Shown piece after piece: positions 44,201-52,757 of a stretch of 64,000 nt of DNA; position 1 is the stretch's first letter, and every line of letters begins with the position of its first letter. The DNA comes from Humisphaera borealis (GTDB lineage: Bacteria; Planctomycetota; Phycisphaerae; Tepidisphaerales; Tepidisphaeraceae), in assembly GCF_015169395.1 (NCBI RefSeq), contig NZ_CP063458.1, positions 4,216,001 to 4,280,000 of the forward strand, written 5' to 3'. The notes under the pieces are model-generated. The model made no database searches, was not told the origin of the DNA, and saw only the letters and a program-made list of their open reading frames with translations. The position numbers and the translations under genes were made by a program.

Positions 44201-44721
44201 GACAACCCCCGGGCCGTAACCTGGCCGTCGGCGTCGGAAGGAGAACGGAGATTCTCCGTGACGGACGAAACGTCGATGCCCACGCCTTTAAACCGCCGGA
44301 CCGACTTCACCGCCGCATCGACTGCCCGCTGATAGGCGACGGCCGCCTCGTCGTGCCGGCCGAGGGTCGAGAGGGCGGCTCCCAGGTGTGCATGAGCCAG
44401 CGCATAGCGAGGTTCGACCCGGATCGCTTCGCTGAAAGCGGCGGCGGCCTGGTCGGTTTTGCCTTGCAGGAGCCAAAGGGCGCCAAGGTCGTCATGGGCC
44501 GCGGCGAACGCGGGATTGGTCGCGACCGCACGGAGCAGAAGTTTCTCGGCGGCGTCGCCGCGGCCGGTTTGGTGGGCCATCACGCCCAAGGCGTGCAGTG
44601 CGCCCGAGTGCTGCGGATCGTCCTGGAGGATCTTGCGGTAAAGCGAAGCCGCTTCGCGCAGTTCTCCCGCGAGATGGTGCCGCGCGGCACGGCGCATCAG
44701 CATGTTGGGGGAAGATGCCAT
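41299..44721 (-). CDS. Giant TPR / SPINDLY-type O-GlcNAc transferase (GT41)
   Basis: 1140 aa. An N-terminal TPR block (about residues 1-145: [36 protein letters not shown]..) is followed by a ~440-residue acidic, Pro/Ala/Thr-rich, probably disordered linker, a second TPR block (about 597-745) and a GT41 catalytic domain (about 765-1130). The last has [67 protein letters not shown], and [21 protein letters not shown], the UDP-GlcNAc binding signature. The His in GHT is the proposed catalytic residue. It probably transfers GlcNAc or fucose to Ser/Thr of proteins; the linker itself is Ser/Thr-rich. It is monocistronic. Confidence 0.9.
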   Translation of the reverse strand: [1140 protein letters not shown]

Positions 44722-44793
44722 CGACTGATCGCTGCAGGAACCGACACGCGAGGGATGTCCCGGACATTGGTCCCGCCGCGCCAGCGCAGTGTA

Positions 44794-45381
44794 TCAGCCG
44801 AGTTGTTCTTTCGTGAGTGTTTCGATCACCCACGTCGGCGCAATCGGCTTGCCTTTGACGCCGGTGGCTTTGCCCGTGCTCACCAGTTCCAGGATCGCGT
44901 TGCTGAACGCCGGCAGATCGTCAGGCGTCCGGGCGGTGATGATCGGCCCGTCGACGACGCACTCTTCGTCCACCCACTTGCCGCCGGCGTTGACGACGTC
45001 GTGAACGATGCTCATGTAGCTCGTGCACCGACGGCCTTTAAGGGCATCGGTCGAGCAGAGCATCCAGGGCCCGTGGCAGATCGCGGCCATCGGAATGCCC
45101 TTTGCCGCGGCATCGCGGACGAGCTTGACCATGTCGCCGCTGCGCCGCATGTGGTCGGGCGAGGTTCCGCCGGGGATAACGATCAACGCGTAGTCCGACG
45201 CCTTGACGTCCGCGGCGGCCTTCTCGGCTTTCTGCGGGTAGCCGTGCTTGCCGATGTAGGTTTCGCCGGCTTTGGGGCCGACGACGTCAACGGTGTGCCC
45301 GGCTTCCTTCAGGCGGAGGCGGGGGTATTGGAGTTCGAGGTCTTCGTAAATCTTTTCGACGAGGATGCAGATTTTGGCCAT
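44794..45381 (-). CDS. DJ-1/PfpI family protein (protease/deglycase-like)
   Basis: 195 aa from the ATG at 45381. The family fold is evident: MAKICILVEKIYEDLELQYP (with the conserved Glu), YALIVIPGGTSPDHMR and the nucleophile elbow MAAICHGPWMLCS (Cys102-His103). The subfamily resembles PfpI/YhbO proteins, reported as general stress proteases or deglycases. It is divergent from a cyclase gene across 67 bp, so the two probably share regulation. Confidence 0.9.
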   Translation of the reverse strand: MAKICILVEKIYEDLELQYPRLRLKEAGHTVDVVGPKAGETYIGKHGYPQKAEKAAADVKASDYALIVIPGGTSPDHMRRSGDMVKLVRDAAAKGIPMAAICHGPWMLCSTDALKGRRCTSYMSIVHDVVNAGGKWVDEECVVDGPIITARTPDDLPAFSNAILELVSTGKATGVKGKPIAPTWVIETLTKEQLG

Positions 45382-45448
45382 GGGCGACTCCTGGGGTGTA
45401 CTCCTGCTTTCGAGAACGACGATTCTAAGATAAAACGACGGAAACCGC

Positions 45449-46105
45449 ATGCGCCTCATCGACCTCTCCCAGCCGCTCTACCACCACGCCCCCAACTGCC
45501 CGGCCCATCCGCCGGTGAAGTCGGAGTACATTGCCACCCACGAGAAGGACGGATGGCTCTGCGAGCTGCTGACGCTGTCCAATCACACCGGCAGCCATGT
45601 GGATGCGCCGCTGCACAAGATTGCCGGCGGCAAGAGCCTGGACCAGATGCCGCTGGAGACGTGGGTGGGCAAGGCGTGGCTCGTCGATCTCCGCGACAGC
45701 GCGGCCGACCGGGCGATCGGGGATGATCTTCTGCAGTCGAAGCTGCCGAACCTTCCGCCGGACGCGATTGTGCTGCTGGCCACCGGCTGGGGCGAGCGGC
45801 GGGCTATGACCGATGAGTGGAAATACCACTCCCCGTTCATCGATCCCTCGGGTGCACGCTGGCTCGTCGAGAAGAAGGCCCGCGGCGTGGGGATCGATCA
45901 CTATTCGATCGGCGGGTATGGCCCCGACAATCCGGTCACTCACGAAATCCTGCTCGGCAACGGCGTCTGGATCGTCGAAGAGCTCGGCTTTCCGCCGGAG
46001 GTCTGGTCGCTCGTAATGCCGGTGAAGTTCTGGACCCTGCCGATCAACCTGAAGGGTCACACCGGCGCGTTCTGTCGGCCGGTGATCGAAGTCGCAGAAG
46101 GATGA
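45449..46105 (+). CDS. Cyclase-family (kynurenine-formamidase-like) metal hydrolase
   Basis: 218 aa. The metal-binding signature HTGSHVDAPLH (His46, His50, Asp52, His56) is the H-x-G-T-H-x-D-x-P-x-H motif with Ser replacing Thr. VDLRDSA, LLATGWGE and GVGIDHYSIGG are further family blocks. Members hydrolyse N-formylkynurenine or cyclic imides/amides; no kynureninase or degradation genes are nearby, so the substrate is unknown. Confidence 0.88.
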   Translation: MRLIDLSQPLYHHAPNCPAHPPVKSEYIATHEKDGWLCELLTLSNHTGSHVDAPLHKIAGGKSLDQMPLETWVGKAWLVDLRDSAADRAIGDDLLQSKLPNLPPDAIVLLATGWGERRAMTDEWKYHSPFIDPSGARWLVEKKARGVGIDHYSIGGYGPDNPVTHEILLGNGVWIVEELGFPPEVWSLVMPVKFWTLPINLKGHTGAFCRPVIEVAEG

Positions 46106-46136
46106 AGTGCCGGAGGCGGGGGGACGAAGGTGTGAA

Positions 46137-46209
46137 AGCCGCCTCCGAGACTCGAACTCGGGACCGCCGGTTTACAAAACCGGTGCTCTACCAACTGAGC
46201 TAAGGCGGC
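46137..46209 (-). tRNA. tRNA-Thr (anticodon UGU)
   Basis: The minus strand reads GCCGCCT... to ...AGGCGGC with a 7-bp acceptor stem. D-arm AGCTCAGTTGGTAGAGCA, anticodon stem CCGGT/ACCGG with loop TTTGTAA (anticodon TGT), and T-arm TTCGAGTCT are all present. 73 nt including discriminator U; no CCA encoded. Confidence 0.95.
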
Positions 46210-46254
46210 GGTGGCCGGCGATGCAGCTGTGCGTGCAATCACAGGACGCTGTTT

Positions 46255-46263
46255 GTTATACCA
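46255..46263 (-). promoter_or_regulatory. Extended -10 element for the tRNA-Thr gene
   Basis: The minus strand reads TGGTATAAC, an extended -10 about 46 bp upstream of the mature tRNA. No good -35 is seen. Confidence 0.4.
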
Positions 46264-46350
46264 AATACTCGCCGCCGTTCCATTACCCGGTGCGGCCTGC
46301 GGGTGACGCCTGGCGACGCGCGCCCGCAGCGCCATCAGGCCACCGGCGGT

Positions 46351-46560
46351 TCACCGGGCGTCTTTGTCCGTGTCCGCGGCCACGGGAGGCGAATCAGGCT
46401 CGAGACTGATATTGTCATCGTCGAGATCGCCGGGCGCGTTGACCACACCGTCCACCGCCGATTCGGGCATGTGCGACCGGCTGTTGGCGTCGGCACCCGT
46501 AAACTGGTTGCCGCTCCGCTCGGTGTTCGGGCCGGTCGGATCAAATATGCTTCGCGTCAT
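46351..46560 (-). CDS. Small acidic hydrophilic protein of unknown function
   Basis: 69 aa from the ATG at 46560, which has AAAGGA 8 nt upstream; this decides the start within a frame open to 46623. The sequence is hydrophilic, with a Pro/Asn/Ser-rich first half and an acidic second half (DLDDDNISLEPDSPP). No Cys, no hydrophobic segment, no known domain. It is likely disordered. It lies between tRNA-Thr and the REC-kinase gene. Confidence 0.55.
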   Translation of the reverse strand: MTRSIFDPTGPNTERSGNQFTGADANSRSHMPESAVDGVVNAPGDLDDDNISLEPDSPPVAADTDKDAR

Positions 46561-46816
46561 GGTGATTCCTTTCGTTTGAGAGATGAAAGGATTCAAGGCG
46601 CGTTCGAACACCAGAGCGAGCAACGAGACGGGTTAAATCAAACTTATGGGTTGAAGTGAATCCGTCACTTATCGGGCCTTGAGTTGGCGGATCGCCCCCG
46701 AACGGGTGATAATATCTGAGTCCGGTCGGGGTGGGCTGGCCGCCGAAACCACGCGGGAGCGGCGAGCGTATGATGTGTTGGTACCGAGGAACGAGCCACT
46801 CCCGACGACGTTCAAG

Positions 46817-48064
46817 ATGACGTTGACTGCAACGGACATTCCCACCGCGGCCCGCAAGCCTTCCCGCCTACGGCACTGCCTGCTTGTCGTTGATGACGAG
46901 CCGGACGTGGTCAAGAGCGTGAAAGATCTGTTCCGGCTGGACTTTAAAGTGCTTACCGCCACCAGCGCGGTCGAGGCGTTGGACCTCCTTCAGCGTGAGA
47001 CGGTTCACGTCGTGATGACCGACCAGCGGATGCCGGACATGACCGGCGTTCAGTTCTTGGGAAGGGTCGAGAAGAACTACCCTGAAATCGTCCGCCTGCT
47101 GTTCACCGGCTATGCCGACCTGCGATCCGTCGTTGACGCGATCAATCAGGGGCACGTCTGGCGTTACATCACCAAGCCTTGGGACCCGGACGAGCTCGGC
47201 ACGGTTATTCGCGCCGCCTGCGAGCGGTTCGATCTGATTCACGAGCGCAACGAACTGCTCGGCACGCTGAAGACCAAGAACGCCGAGTTGGAGAAGGCCA
47301 ACGCAGACCTGGCGCATGCCAACGAGCTGAAGCATGCGTTCATCCAGGTCGCGAGCCACGAGCTTCGCACGCCGCTGACGATCCTTCAGGGCATGGTCCG
47401 GCTCGCGACGCAGGTGCCTAACGAGAGCGACACGCTCAAGAATTACCTTGAGCGCATAGATCGCGCAAGCAAACGCCTTCAGCACCTGGTGGACCAGATC
47501 GTCTCCATGCTGGTCGCCAACCGATTCGAGCGGGTTCTGAAGCGAACGCCCACGGATATCGCACCCCTCCTGCGCGATGCCGCCGACGACGTCAGGCCGT
47601 TCATCGAGTTGCGGCATCAGCACCTGGCGGTGGAAGTGCCGATGGATCTGGGATCATTGAACATTGAAGCCAGCAGCATTCGCGATTGCATGAACCATCT
47701 GCTGCTCAACGCGATCAAGTTCACGCCGGATGGCGGACGCATCGCAATCGCGGCGGTTCGTCAGCCGCAGGGCGGTGTGATCATTCGCGTGTCTGATACC
47801 GGCGAAGGAATGGACGCCGACACCTGTCAGAAGCTGTTCCAGCCGTTCTTCACCGGCTTTGACGTCAGCCGTCACTGTAGCGGCACCTACGAACACGGCC
47901 GACGGGGTTTGGGTCTGGGGCTGGCGATCGTCAAGAGCCTGGTTCACATGCATGGCGGAACGATCGGCGTACAGACCGAGCCAGGCAGGGGCACGACCTT
48001 CACCATTACACTTCCGGATCAGACGGATACGCTCGCGCAGAACAACGTATCCGACGGAATCTGA
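46817..48064 (+). CDS. Response regulator-histidine kinase fusion (REC-HisKA-HATPase)
   Basis: 415 aa from the ATG at 46817. The receiver domain is complete: VVDDEPD, phosphoacceptor Asp69 in VVMTDQRMPDMTG, Thr in LLFTGYAD and Lys120 in YITKPWDPDEL. A coiled-coil linker (ERNELLGTLKTKNAELEKANADLAHANELKHAF) leads to HisKA (His181 in VASHELRTPLTIL) and HATPase_c (N-box LLLNAIKFTPDGG, GVIIRVSDTGEGM, GLGLAIVKSLVHMHGG). It has no membrane segment, so it is a cytosolic signalling integrator whose kinase activity is probably modulated by phosphorylation of its own receiver. The output partner is unknown. Confidence 0.93.
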   Translation: MTLTATDIPTAARKPSRLRHCLLVVDDEPDVVKSVKDLFRLDFKVLTATSAVEALDLLQRETVHVVMTDQRMPDMTGVQFLGRVEKNYPEIVRLLFTGYADLRSVVDAINQGHVWRYITKPWDPDELGTVIRAACERFDLIHERNELLGTLKTKNAELEKANADLAHANELKHAFIQVASHELRTPLTILQGMVRLATQVPNESDTLKNYLERIDRASKRLQHLVDQIVSMLVANRFERVLKRTPTDIAPLLRDAADDVRPFIELRHQHLAVEVPMDLGSLNIEASSIRDCMNHLLLNAIKFTPDGGRIAIAAVRQPQGGVIIRVSDTGEGMDADTCQKLFQPFFTGFDVSRHCSGTYEHGRRGLGLGLAIVKSLVHMHGGTIGVQTEPGRGTTFTITLPDQTDTLAQNNVSDGI

Positions 48065-48101
48065 GGCTACTCCCGGGCCGCTCGGACCATCGATCTGGTT
48101 G

Positions 48102-49262
48102 CTAATCGGCGGGAACACTTTCGTAGATTGCGCAAAGCCGATCGAGGTGCGTTTCATAAGACAGACTTGGGCGAAGGTTGAGACAGGCGTCGCGCATCGC
48201 GTGGCGTTTGGCGTTGTCGAGCATTTCTGACATCGCACCGGCCAACGTGGGGACATCCGCCGGATCGTTGAGAATCCGGCCGTGTGTTCCCTCCGTCATT
48301 ACCTGGCAGGCACCGTTGAAACGGGTGCTGATCACCGGCAGGCCCATGGCTAGCGCCTCGAGGACCACCAGGCTGCAGGGGTCGTGCCGCGTCGGCAGTA
48401 CGAAGAAATCGGCGGTGGCATAGAACGGGCGGACATCGCGCGTTGCCCCGGCATAGACAAGGTTCTCCGGTCGGACGGCGCCCGCCGCGAGCCCTGCGTA
48501 CGGGGCAAAGTCATCCTTGCCGACGACCAGCAGAACCAGCCTCGGGTCGGCAGCCTGCTTCCAGGCCAAGATCGCCTCGCGAAGTCCCTTGCGGGCAAAG
48601 TCCTGCGCGACGATCAATCCGACCACCTTGTCCGGGCTGATACCGAGCGATTGCCTCGTCGCCCGTCCCCGCTCGACCTCCGCGGCAGGATTGAACTTCG
48701 CCAGATCAACGGCATTAACGAGCGTCGCAAATCGGTCGGCGGGCAACGGATAGTGCCGCCGAACCGCGGACTGAATGTAGTCCGAAAGGCAAAGCACGAC
48801 CGGTACGCTGTGGCCGGCCGCGGGTGTAAGCAACGTTTTCTCGATGGTCGCAAACCTCTGCCGCTTGCGGTTCAGCCGGTTCGCCCATTTCGCCGCGAAT
48901 TGCTTCATCGCCGAGTCGTGTTTGAGATGCCCGCTGGCAACGGCTTCGATCGCAACGCCGGCGTGCGGGTGGTACAGGTCGCACCGCCGTACCGGGAGCA
49001 TCGCATGGACGATGTCGTAGCGCCGCGTTTCAAGGTGGCGATCAAGGTTGTCCAGGAAGCTCACGTACCGGGCAGTCCGCGTCGCCCCGGTCTGCTGTAT
49101 CTCCACGCGCTCGATGCGCGCGTCCACCGCGTCGCTGAAGGTCGAAGCCAGCATCGAAATGGCGTGGCCCCGATCGGCCAACGCTTTGGCCAGATCAACG
49201 GTGTACGTTTCGGCCCCGCCCTTGGCGGGGTCGGCGTGAAGAATGACGAGGGCAATGTTCAC
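48102..49262 (-). CDS. Glycosyltransferase family 4 (WaaG-like)
   Basis: 386 aa. The N-terminal Rossmann domain starts with ILHADPAKGGAETYTVDLAKAL; the C-terminal nucleotide-sugar domain has VVGLIVAQDFARKGLREAI, LVLLVVGKDD and the signature E-x7-E region FFVLPTRHDPCSLVVLEALAMGLPVISTRFNG. This is typical of retaining GT4 enzymes that extend lipopolysaccharide core or capsule sugars. It begins 19 bp after the LPS-kinase-like gene on the same strand, so the two likely form an envelope-sugar operon. Confidence 0.9.
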   Translation of the reverse strand: MNIALVILHADPAKGGAETYTVDLAKALADRGHAISMLASTFSDAVDARIERVEIQQTGATRTARYVSFLDNLDRHLETRRYDIVHAMLPVRRCDLYHPHAGVAIEAVASGHLKHDSAMKQFAAKWANRLNRKRQRFATIEKTLLTPAAGHSVPVVLCLSDYIQSAVRRHYPLPADRFATLVNAVDLAKFNPAAEVERGRATRQSLGISPDKVVGLIVAQDFARKGLREAILAWKQAADPRLVLLVVGKDDFAPYAGLAAGAVRPENLVYAGATRDVRPFYATADFFVLPTRHDPCSLVVLEALAMGLPVISTRFNGACQVMTEGTHGRILNDPADVPTLAGAMSEMLDNAKRHAMRDACLNLRPSLSYETHLDRLCAIYESVPAD

Positions 49263-49281
49263 TGGGTAGGGCCCTCAACTG

Positions 49282-50082
49282 TCACGTCGGGATGGATACG
49301 TTACGCGAAGGCTGACTGGCATTCAGGCTCGCATCGTGCCGGCGGATGGCACGGGCTTTACGTACGATCGATCCCCGTAGCGATCCCGGCCGAACGGCTC
49401 GCTCTTTGGCGTAGATCGCCAGCCAGCGGTCGCGCTGGTCGTCCGTTACCGAGAGCTTTGTCGTGCTGTACCAGAACTGGCTGAGGTCCTTCACGATCCA
49501 TCGCCGCCGCAGAGGCCAGCCGGGAAGACGGCGGACGCGGGCGGTATCGATCAACTGCACGGCCGGCACGTGTCCCGCCGCGGCCAGCAACGCGGGATCG
49601 ATCATGAAATGGCACAGGTACAGATCACGGTGATGCAGACCGGCCGTGTGCAGCTTCGCGGCCAGTTCGGCGGTCGGCGCGACGACGCTTTCAAAAGCCG
49701 TTCCCTGCTCCACCAGCTTGTCGCCGGGGGTAAAGCCGGTGAGATCCTGCCAGATTGTAAAGCTCCGCCCGTCGGTCAACACGCCCCACGCCACCAGCGG
49801 AGCGGCAGGAATGCCGGCATCGACCAACAACTGATAGCCGGCCTGCTCCAGGTCGGCGGTCGTCGGGCTGGCGGATCGCGGATATCGCTTGACGTGTAGA
49901 CGCACTTTCGTGCCGTCGATGTACTCGTCGAGCGTGCAGTTCTCCCGATCCGGCAACTTGCGCCACGGCAAGATGCGCCGGTCGTCGAACACGCCTCGCG
50001 CGTCGAGACCCAGTTCGCGCATCAGCGTCTGATACGCCGGCCCGACGTGGAACGAATCGCGGTTGGGATCAAAAAGGCCCAT
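49282..50082 (-). CDS. LPS-kinase-like protein (WaaP/InaA/Kdo-kinase family)
   Basis: 266 aa from the ATG at 50082. The kinase motifs are VRLHVKRYP (ATP Lys), AGLHHRDLYLCHFMI (H-R-D-L-x4-F, catalytic Asp) and AVQLIDTARVRR (metal-binding Asp). This matches the lipopolysaccharide kinase family (WaaP, KdkA) that phosphorylates core heptose or Kdo. Together with the downstream GT4 it suggests outer-membrane glycolipid modification. An upstream in-frame ATG at 50172 would run through a repeat and is rejected. Confidence 0.88.
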   Translation of the reverse strand: MGLFDPNRDSFHVGPAYQTLMRELGLDARGVFDDRRILPWRKLPDRENCTLDEYIDGTKVRLHVKRYPRSASPTTADLEQAGYQLLVDAGIPAAPLVAWGVLTDGRSFTIWQDLTGFTPGDKLVEQGTAFESVVAPTAELAAKLHTAGLHHRDLYLCHFMIDPALLAAAGHVPAVQLIDTARVRRLPGWPLRRRWIVKDLSQFWYSTTKLSVTDDQRDRWLAIYAKERAVRPGSLRGSIVRKARAIRRHDASLNASQPSRNVSIPT

Positions 50083-50128
50083 GCATCGGGTCCACGAAGG
50101 AGCACGAAGGAACGCTAAGGAGAAGCTT

Positions 50129-50258
50129 GTCCACGAATGAACACGAACAGGCACGAATGAGAAGAGAATCAATCGTAGATTGGAACCTTTCGTTGACGGC
50201 TCTTATTGCCGCCATCGACCTTATCTTGATTCGTGCCCATTCGTGTTCATTCGTGGAC
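50129..50258. repeat. Inverted CACGAATGAACACGAA repeat
   Basis: Two 30-bp arms (50129-50158 and 50229-50258) match in opposite orientation at 28 positions, separated by 70 bp. It consists of short ACGAA-containing units of a type scattered in many environmental genomes. It lies between purU and the LPS-kinase-like gene. Confidence 0.7.
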
Positions 50259-50279
50259 AACACATTTCGGCTTACTATT

Positions 50280-51179
50280 TTACGCCCCGCGCCGGTTGCG
50301 ATCGAAGAACCTGGCGATACCCGGCTTGAAGATGACTTTTCCTTCGACCACGACCAGTTCTTCGTCCAGGTAAAGCTGCACGGCGCGGCCGAGGACCTGT
50401 GCCTCAAGGTTCAGGCCCTTAAGCTTTACGTCTTCCAGGGTGTCGTTGCCGACGTTGATGTGGAAAACATCCTGCAGAATGACCGGTCCTTCGTCGAGCT
50501 GCTCGGTGACGAAATGCGCCGTGCAACCGTGTACCCGTACGCCGCTCTCAAAAGCCTGCTTGTAAGGCGCCGCACCGGGGAAGTATGGCAGTAGCGACGG
50601 ATGGATATTGATGATCTTGTGGCGATACGACTTGACCAGTTGCGCGGGCAGGATGCGCATGTACCGCGCCAGCACAACCAGATCCGCCGAACACTTCTTC
50701 AACTGCTCGGCCAGCCAATGGAAGTGCTGATCGAGGTCGCCGTGCGAATGCCAGGCGAATGGCAGTCCGTACTTGTTGGCCAGCGGTTCCAGGTCGGGAT
50801 GGTTGGCCAGCACACAGGCAACGTCGCCGTGCAGTTTGCCATCGGCGAATTGCTTCGCGAGGTGCTCGAGGCAGTGCGGCTCTTTGCTCGCCAGAAGCGC
50901 GACGCGTTTCCTGCGTCGCTGGCTGTGGAGGTGAACGCGCACCTCCATGTCGATCTTGCCGCCCAGTTCCAGCAAACCGGTGATCAGTTCAGACAGATCG
51001 ACCGTGACGTCCTTGAGGTCGACCAGCATGTCCATCAGGAAGAAGCCGCGGACGACGTGCTGCTCGATGTCTTCGATGTTGACGCCGCGTTCGGCCAGGA
51101 AGGTCGCGAACTGCGCAACGACACCTTTCTGGTCTTTTCCTAAAACGCTGACGACGGCCAGGACAGGACTGCTGGGCAA
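50280..51179 (-). CDS. purU: Formyltetrahydrofolate deformylase
   Basis: 299 aa. An N-terminal ACT domain (VLAVVSVLGKDQKGVVAQFATFLAERGVNI) precedes the formyl-transferase domain: RVALLASKEPHCLEHL, ADLVVLARYMRILP, the catalytic Asn/His block INIHPSLLPYFPGAAPYKQA, and HFVTEQLDEGPVI (catalytic Asp region). PurU releases formate from 10-formyl-THF and balances the one-carbon pool; the ACT domain usually senses Gly/Met. It is a single gene. Confidence 0.95.
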   Translation of the reverse strand: MPSSPVLAVVSVLGKDQKGVVAQFATFLAERGVNIEDIEQHVVRGFFLMDMLVDLKDVTVDLSELITGLLELGGKIDMEVRVHLHSQRRRKRVALLASKEPHCLEHLAKQFADGKLHGDVACVLANHPDLEPLANKYGLPFAWHSHGDLDQHFHWLAEQLKKCSADLVVLARYMRILPAQLVKSYRHKIINIHPSLLPYFPGAAPYKQAFESGVRVHGCTAHFVTEQLDEGPVILQDVFHINVGNDTLEDVKLKGLNLEAQVLGRAVQLYLDEELVVVEGKVIFKPGIARFFDRNRRGA

Positions 51180-51351
51180 AGCAAACTCCGGCGAAGAGAA
51201 AAGGCGGAACTACGCTCAAAAGTGTAACGGGGCAAAGGCGGCCGGACCAATCCTGTGGCGTCGACTATCTGTACTGAAGTCTGTGGGCGTGAATAAGGAG
51301 CGACATGGGCACGTGCGATTGCCCGTGAACTGTCGTGCGAGGGAAGGGACT

Positions 51352-52653
51352 CTAAGGCCGCATCACGACCGCACCCCACCACTCGCCGGCGACATCCGCC
51401 GGGACCGTCGCTGTCTGGTCGGCCACCTTGCCGGGGTAGAGCTTGTCGGCGATCAGATCGATTCGCACTTCGGCGCGGGTTTGGGTATCCGACGGCGGGC
51501 TGGGGCTGACCGACCGACTGACGAACGCGATCGTGTTCCTGGTGCCCAGGTTGAACTCGTAACGGTCGGGATTGCCTGTCGCGTCGCAGGTGAGGGTCAG
51601 TCCAAGCGTTGCCAACTGCCCGCGGCTTCCGAGGACCGGCCGCATGCGGTCGGCGGCTTCGACGGAGAGGTGCGCTTCGCGGAAAGCCGAGACATAGGTC
51701 CATCGGTCGCGCTGGCTGAGCGAGCCGTTCCAGATCACGACGTCGCCGCCGGCAAACACCGCCGGCCGGAGCGACATCACATAAAACGCCGCCCCGGCGA
51801 CACCGCAGACGCAGACCACCGTCGCCGCGATGAACCCGCCTTTGCCCCGCCAGAGCGAAGCTCCGGCGACGACCAGCGACGTCAGCAAGCAGACCAGCAG
51901 GATGGTTCGACGATCGGATTTCGGCCAGGAGCGGTCCCAGGCGTAGGTGGGGTCGTAGGCATCTACATTCACGCCGCCGTACGGGCCGACCGGGGCATGC
52001 CGCAGAACCCACCAGCCTCCCTGTTGTTGCCAGGGCCATTGGCCCAGCGGCTTGGCCGAAGAGCGGATGGCCACGGTCGTTCCGGCGGCGAGCAGTACGC
52101 GCAACTGGGCTTCGTCCACCCGCGCCGCGGATGTCTGATCGAGCAGCACTGCGTCGGCCGCGTCATACGCCTGCGGCGGCCACAGCAACCGGGGACGGTT
52201 GGTGTCGATGGTCACCAGTACCGGTTTCTTGTCGGAAAAAAGGCTCGCGGCGAATGCCTTGGCGTCGGCGCTGTCGCCGGCGACGGCGACCAGCCGTTCG
52301 TCGGTGCGCAGAGACCTCACGGTGATTGCCGTTGAGCCGGTCTGCCGGCCGGCTGTCCAGGTGAGGCGATCCGGCGGCAGGCCCTGCGTCATGACGGGTA
52401 CGGTCGCTTCGACGCGACCCGCTGTCGCCGGCACCTGCACAGGCACCAGGCCTTCGCCGTTCAGCAGCAGCCGTGAAGCCGCGAGACCCTCGGCACTGAT
52501 GTGAATCGCCGTCGCTTTGCCAAGCCGGCAGTAGCCTTCCAGCGGCAGCGACAACTCGACCTGCTGGCCGAATACCGGCATGACGTACGCGCCGAGCGTG
52601 GCGATGGCGATTGCCAAGGTCACAAGCGAGTCTGTTCGACGTTTCAGCATCAT
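51352..52653 (-). CDS. Predicted envelope protein with one membrane anchor and a central membrane helix pair
   Basis: 433 aa from the ATG at 52653. A signal peptide (VTLAIAIATLGAYVMPVFGQ) is followed by a beta-rich domain, then two hydrophobic segments (TILLVCLLTSLVVAGASLW and GFIAATVVCVCGVAGAAFYVMSL, about residues 250-295) and a C-terminal domain (DVVIWNGSLSQRDRWTYVS...). It probably spans the membrane with domains on both sides. Function unknown. It lies 104 bp downstream of the debranching enzyme gene and may be co-transcribed. The frame is open back to 52992 but that part overlaps the debranching gene. Confidence 0.7.
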   Translation of the reverse strand: MMLKRRTDSLVTLAIAIATLGAYVMPVFGQQVELSLPLEGYCRLGKATAIHISAEGLAASRLLLNGEGLVPVQVPATAGRVEATVPVMTQGLPPDRLTWTAGRQTGSTAITVRSLRTDERLVAVAGDSADAKAFAASLFSDKKPVLVTIDTNRPRLLWPPQAYDAADAVLLDQTSAARVDEAQLRVLLAAGTTVAIRSSAKPLGQWPWQQQGGWWVLRHAPVGPYGGVNVDAYDPTYAWDRSWPKSDRRTILLVCLLTSLVVAGASLWRGKGGFIAATVVCVCGVAGAAFYVMSLRPAVFAGGDVVIWNGSLSQRDRWTYVSAFREAHLSVEAADRMRPVLGSRGQLATLGLTLTCDATGNPDRYEFNLGTRNTIAFVSRSVSPSPPSDTQTRAEVRIDLIADKLYPGKVADQTATVPADVAGEWWGAVVMRP

Positions 52654-52757
52654 TGCATTGCGGTGTAAACGATGCCCCACGCCATGGACGCCAATACAGC
52701 ACACCGGCCTGCCGGAAAGGCCGACCGATGGCACCACGCCGCGAGTTTCCCGCCGCA

